This document shows positions 60,019 to 64,000 of a stretch of 64,000 nt of DNA, piece by piece (the stretch's first letter is position 1; every line of letters begins with the position of its first letter). The notes under the pieces were generated by a model. The model ran no database searches. It had not been told where the DNA came from and was given only the letters and a program-made list of their open reading frames with translations. The stretch spans positions 74,039,193 to 74,103,192 of the forward strand of contig OX465579.1 in assembly GCA_950022655.1 (NCBI GenBank). Direction: 5' to 3'. Source of the DNA: Alentia gelatinosa. Taxonomy: Eukaryota; Annelida; Polychaeta; Phyllodocida; Polynoidae. A program made the translations under genes and the position numbers.

Positions 60019-63000
60019 GTATACCCATCCCCCATTACCCTTATTTTTCTTCCTCTCTACTCAGTTCCTCACCCCCTCCTTCCTGCCCCTTGCTTCTCCT
60101 CAAGCCGTTCTCTTGTAAATAATTCCTCGTCCTTCTGCCCGCCATATCTGTACCCCAGTCAGCTCCCCGCTACTCAGCCATCCTGGAGCAATGATTCTCT
60201 CGAGGGAGCTGTTGGTCAGTCTCTAGAGGCAGGGGTAACGCATTTCAGGTGTTGGGACCGTCAGCAACTACTGGTAGGGTCTCATATGGAAAGAGTCCAG
60301 GTCGCCTTATTTTTTTCTAGCTTCACTTCATCTCTAAATCACGTACAGAGGATAGGTGTCGATGGTTGATCACGAATGCTATTGGTAGCTTCCCAGATTT
60401 CCGATGCTTTGCAAATAGACCTGTCTCTTTTTACACCTGACAACTTCGGTAACTTGTAAATGGGCACGGAGCAAAATTAATTTCAGAAAACAATCCTTAG
60501 ACAAGCGGTCTGTACAAATAAATGGCCTTGCCCCATTTAACTGAAAATAAAAACTCTAAGCAGGTTACCAGTGATGAATTACCGTGCACCCATGTCTCCA
60601 CCATGGTGGCGTATTTTCAAGAAAATAATATCGGGTGCAGACTCAAATAGGTGAGACACTAACTATATTAATAGAAAAAAATACAGAGCAATTAGCCTCG
60701 AACCCTGTAGCGACTATTAGACAGATATGGATAGTACAAATCGCCATTTATTTTAGAGAAAGGTTGCGGAAGTAACAGACTGAACAGTTACATTGATGCA
60801 ACCATAGGAGTTTCCATGATATAGGAAATGATTGCTTTTGCTTTACTAAATTATGTAGATTTGAAGTGCTTCTGTTAATTATGTGCCATACTCATTTGTA
60901 GATAAGATGTGTAGTATACAGGGTGCTTTATCATCATTGTTAAATCTACTGCGCACAAAATTGGTGACATTTGATGGTCATTGACATCACTTACCGGAAG
61001 TACACTGACTAAGCGGACACTCTCATTGTAGTAATCTATCCTGGTAACATTAAGCTCTATATCACTAAAAATGTAGAAATCTATACGGAATTTCTGTCAA
61101 CAATACGCTACGTTTATAGGTATAAGATAGTGTACGCTTATATTATCATATACTATTGAATCATTACCTGTATCCATGTGCTTTCTATGGTAAATTCTTT
61201 GATCATCTACTGAACTACCAAGATATTTCTAAGTGAGTTTCCAGCTCATTATGTTTAAAAAGAGCTTGACTCTCGTTTTACTGATAATGGCGATAGAATG
61301 TAACAATGACATTGTTTCCTGTGATTAAAGTTTATTTTCACTCCTAGTAATTAGACCATGCTTGGGAAGGGTGTGCCGTGGGCCAAAGTTGAGCTTTTTG
61401 CCCAATTACTGGGCCTGGTTAATGTGCAACTATAGAGGCTTCTTCTAGTTAGAGCCTAAACAAACTGAGCAGGCTTCTATCTCAATAGTAATAAGACGTG
61501 GGATTTGCGGGTACGTTGTTCTTTCTCTTAATATCCTCATGGCCGCAAATACGTTCATATTATTCAAAAGAAATTGTGAAATCTTATACTGCACAAACTC
61601 GTATTAAGAGATGTTTTGCTCAAGCACTTGTATGCATAGTCGGTTTATGAATTCGACAAAAGGATGTATGGCTGGGATTAGAAGGTAATTCAAGCCTTTA
61701 ACAGAGCGCAACATGATGCACTGTTTACTATTGTTTCCGTCGGGTTGTCGAGATTATATTTCACAGGATGTGTCTGCCCATTATGAAACTGGAGATAATT
61801 TGCAAATGCATGGCGGCTAATGCTGATTTTATATCACTGTTGCCAATCAATACCTGATCACCATACGCTGAAAGGAACTACAGGAATCATATATGGCCCT
61901 CTGTGAACAAAGCCTTGGTGATACGAGTCTAATTTCTACCCACGTCCCACTGTTCTTTAACCTTGTGGAATATCTCTGATACCACTTATTATGTATGTAT
62001 ATATGTAGATTGATTCAGTCGCCTTGATAACAAAATGATACCGTGGTGATTCTGTCCTGCCTAAGACTCTTGCACTGCACTAAAACATCCTATATGTAAC
62101 TATATACTAGTTACTTCTACTTCTGTCTTCCAAATGAAGGATTTTACTTCAATCCATCTCAATGGCTGTCGTTTCTTTAACGAGCTCGATCCAATGAAGA
62201 TATCCTTCCCACAGAATACCATCCTTCACATAAAGAAAATCTAGTTAAGACCTATCTATGACAATATACTTATGAATGCAGAGGAGGGTTACACATTGAT
62301 TGATCAAAGTGAAAGTACCATACCAATTACTGTTCTTTCGTTAACCGCCTCGATTCCCCAGGGAAAATTAACATTCATGCCAAAATCCTAGCATATTGAC
62401 CTTGAGGCAGCTTGTAAAAGAAGTTGGTTTGCTTTGACGAAGAAGCAGGGAACTCGAGTAGGGAATTCAAACACTGGTTCGTCCTTAATGGAAGGTCTCA
62501 GGGAGCTGTAAAAGAAGGCCCCCGCGATATGCATGTTGTAGCGTCAATGACGTTGAGTGACGCAGTGTATTGTGTTTCGTCAGATGGCGGATACATTACT
62601 GCAATGACGTCCTTTACGTCAAAGGCGTAAGACGCAGCTGGGACGGAGCTTACAGCGCCCGTCCCCAGGGTTCATCACCTGTAAAAAGTGGTTTGACACT
62701 CAAAATGACGTCTTACATACGGGGATCAAGGAGCTTGTGTTGGACCGTTGGCCACTGTTCAGGTTTTCTAAAGTGGGGAGACCTGACAACAGTCTAGTCT
62801 CCGCACTTAATGTTTCAACCCATGTAGGTATTCTCAATGAATACGGCAAGAAAAACATAGACCGGTCGTTTCTTTTTTTTGTGTAATCTACAGGAATATG
62901 GTATGCCTAATAATTAGAAATGACAAATATCCTTAGTATATACATGCTCTATAATTGATATACTTTACCACCGGGGGATCGTAGCCCTGGCGACACCTCG

Positions 63001-64000
63001 GACTGGTGGACTGTGCAGATTGGGTATTATCTAGACCAGTAAGACTATATAGCACTGATATCATCTTTGATATAAGCGTGGGTCTACGGGCCTTATAAAT
63101 CATTATCTGACCAGAACTTATGCGTTGTGCTTGTTGTTTCATACCTGTGCTGGTAAGTCATACAAATACCAACCTCTGCTACTATTGGTATTATTGCCAT
63201 ACCGCAAAGTATGCCGGTATGGAAAGGAATGGACACATATTCTGAATACGAAATCGACGCAGGCGAGTATAGTAGTGTGGGGAACGATTGATAACACATA
63301 AAAATATGAAATATCACAGTAAAAATATACAGACGATTAGAGTAAATTATTATCAGAACATATATAGAGAAAATGAAATCATTGATGCATTATAATTCCT
63401 TTTAAGAAACTAAACATACATCCTTAGGGAGACTTCTGCCAAAAAAAGCACTCTGGATAGTGGCTTGTCCTAGTTATATTTTTCGCAAATACTTCATTAT
63501 CTATTCCAATTTGGAGGCATATAATAAAAGTAAAACACATTGACTTTGTTGGGACGTCCCCTCATACCTTGTCAGATGAGAAAACGAAACAGATGTGAAA
63601 TCCTTCCCAGTTAATTTCTGATTTCTAGCCGGGCACTCCCCATAAATATGAACTTCAACTGAATCTTGCAATATCTGAAACAGATAAGAGCAGACGGCGT
63701 CAGATGTCTGAGAGATCATCTGGTCTCAGGTGACGAACGTGTAGCTTTTAGCTCCAGTTGCTGGCGCTTTTGGCGATGCCACACAGATGCCAAATGTACT
63801 ATGACGTAGATAGGTGTCCATTTCGCATTCTCCTCACACCGCTGGGCATGCAATACCAGCCATACAAAATAGATCAGGTAGGACCTGCAGCCTCGGGTAT
63901 GTGATAGAGAGCAACAGGACGGCGGCTGAATCCATCAGCCTTATCCTGCACTCACACATATATAGCTGCCAGATCCTGTATATCTGCTGATAAAAGGGAA
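60019..64000. other. Spacer, nothing recognised
   Basis: Only short frames. A patch at about 62,545-62,715 holds several TGACG/ACGTCA words. Confidence 0.4.

Overview
This looks like nuclear DNA from a bilaterian invertebrate, probably a marine spiralian (mollusc, brachiopod or annelid type), though the phylum cannot be fixed from the sequence. The reasons are spliced-looking signals (pyrimidine tract-AG acceptors, GTAAG donors), very low coding density, AT-rich spacer, long microsatellites, a tRNA-derived SINE, a decayed LINE and many small terminal-inverted-repeat (TIR) elements. I see no bacterial operons, rRNA genes or CRISPR array.

The one confident gene is on the + strand at 38,468-39,739. 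It is a complete single-exon coding region for a 423-residue rhodopsin-type (class A) GPCR of the allatostatin-C/somatostatin receptor group. A consensus acceptor just before it (AG at 38,393-38,394) and a well-bounded 54-nt block at 37,903-37,956 suggest at least one upstream 5'UTR exon. Two further blocks, at 22,150-22,265 and 25,343-25,462, have acceptor and donor sites, one open frame each and compatible phase. They may be exons of an unidentified gene.

Almost everything else is repeat biology. Left part (1-14.4 kb): short palindromic TIR elements at 132-236, 1,119-1,236 and 2,831-2,949; a perfect (GAA)133 tract at 3,892-4,290 beside a 408-bp TIR element at 4,337-4,744; a degenerate tandem repeat at 7.94-8.76 kb; a 14-bp minisatellite at 9,245; a 654-bp TIR element at 12,390-13,043; a tRNA-derived SINE at 13,529; and a hairpin-bearing element at about 13,911-14,365. 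The last has a roughly 98% identical second copy at 29,172-29,617.

Middle (14.4-38 kb): one copy of a dispersed repeat (14,838-15,109), relatives of the TIR family (18.2-18.75 kb and 32,393-32,706), a 121-bp insertion with a perfect 14-bp target duplication carrying a hammerhead-ribozyme-like core (21,392-21,540), and the candidate exons.

Right part (40-64 kb): a (CT)n tract, a second copy of the dispersed repeat, a composite element at 42,050-43,000 with TCGTAG/CTACGA hexamers, a G-quadruplex-prone run and a DIRS-like reverse-transcriptase scrap, a compound (GTT)n tract, another 112-bp palindromic element (49,262-49,373), a dead non-LTR retrotransposon (about 54.2-56.5 kb) and a 134-bp hairpin element (59,885-60,018). 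The window therefore reads as one neuropeptide-receptor locus in a repeat-laden intergenic or intronic landscape. I found no multi-gene system. The most unusual items are the ribozyme-motif insertion, the small palindromic element families and the composite at 42-43 kb.
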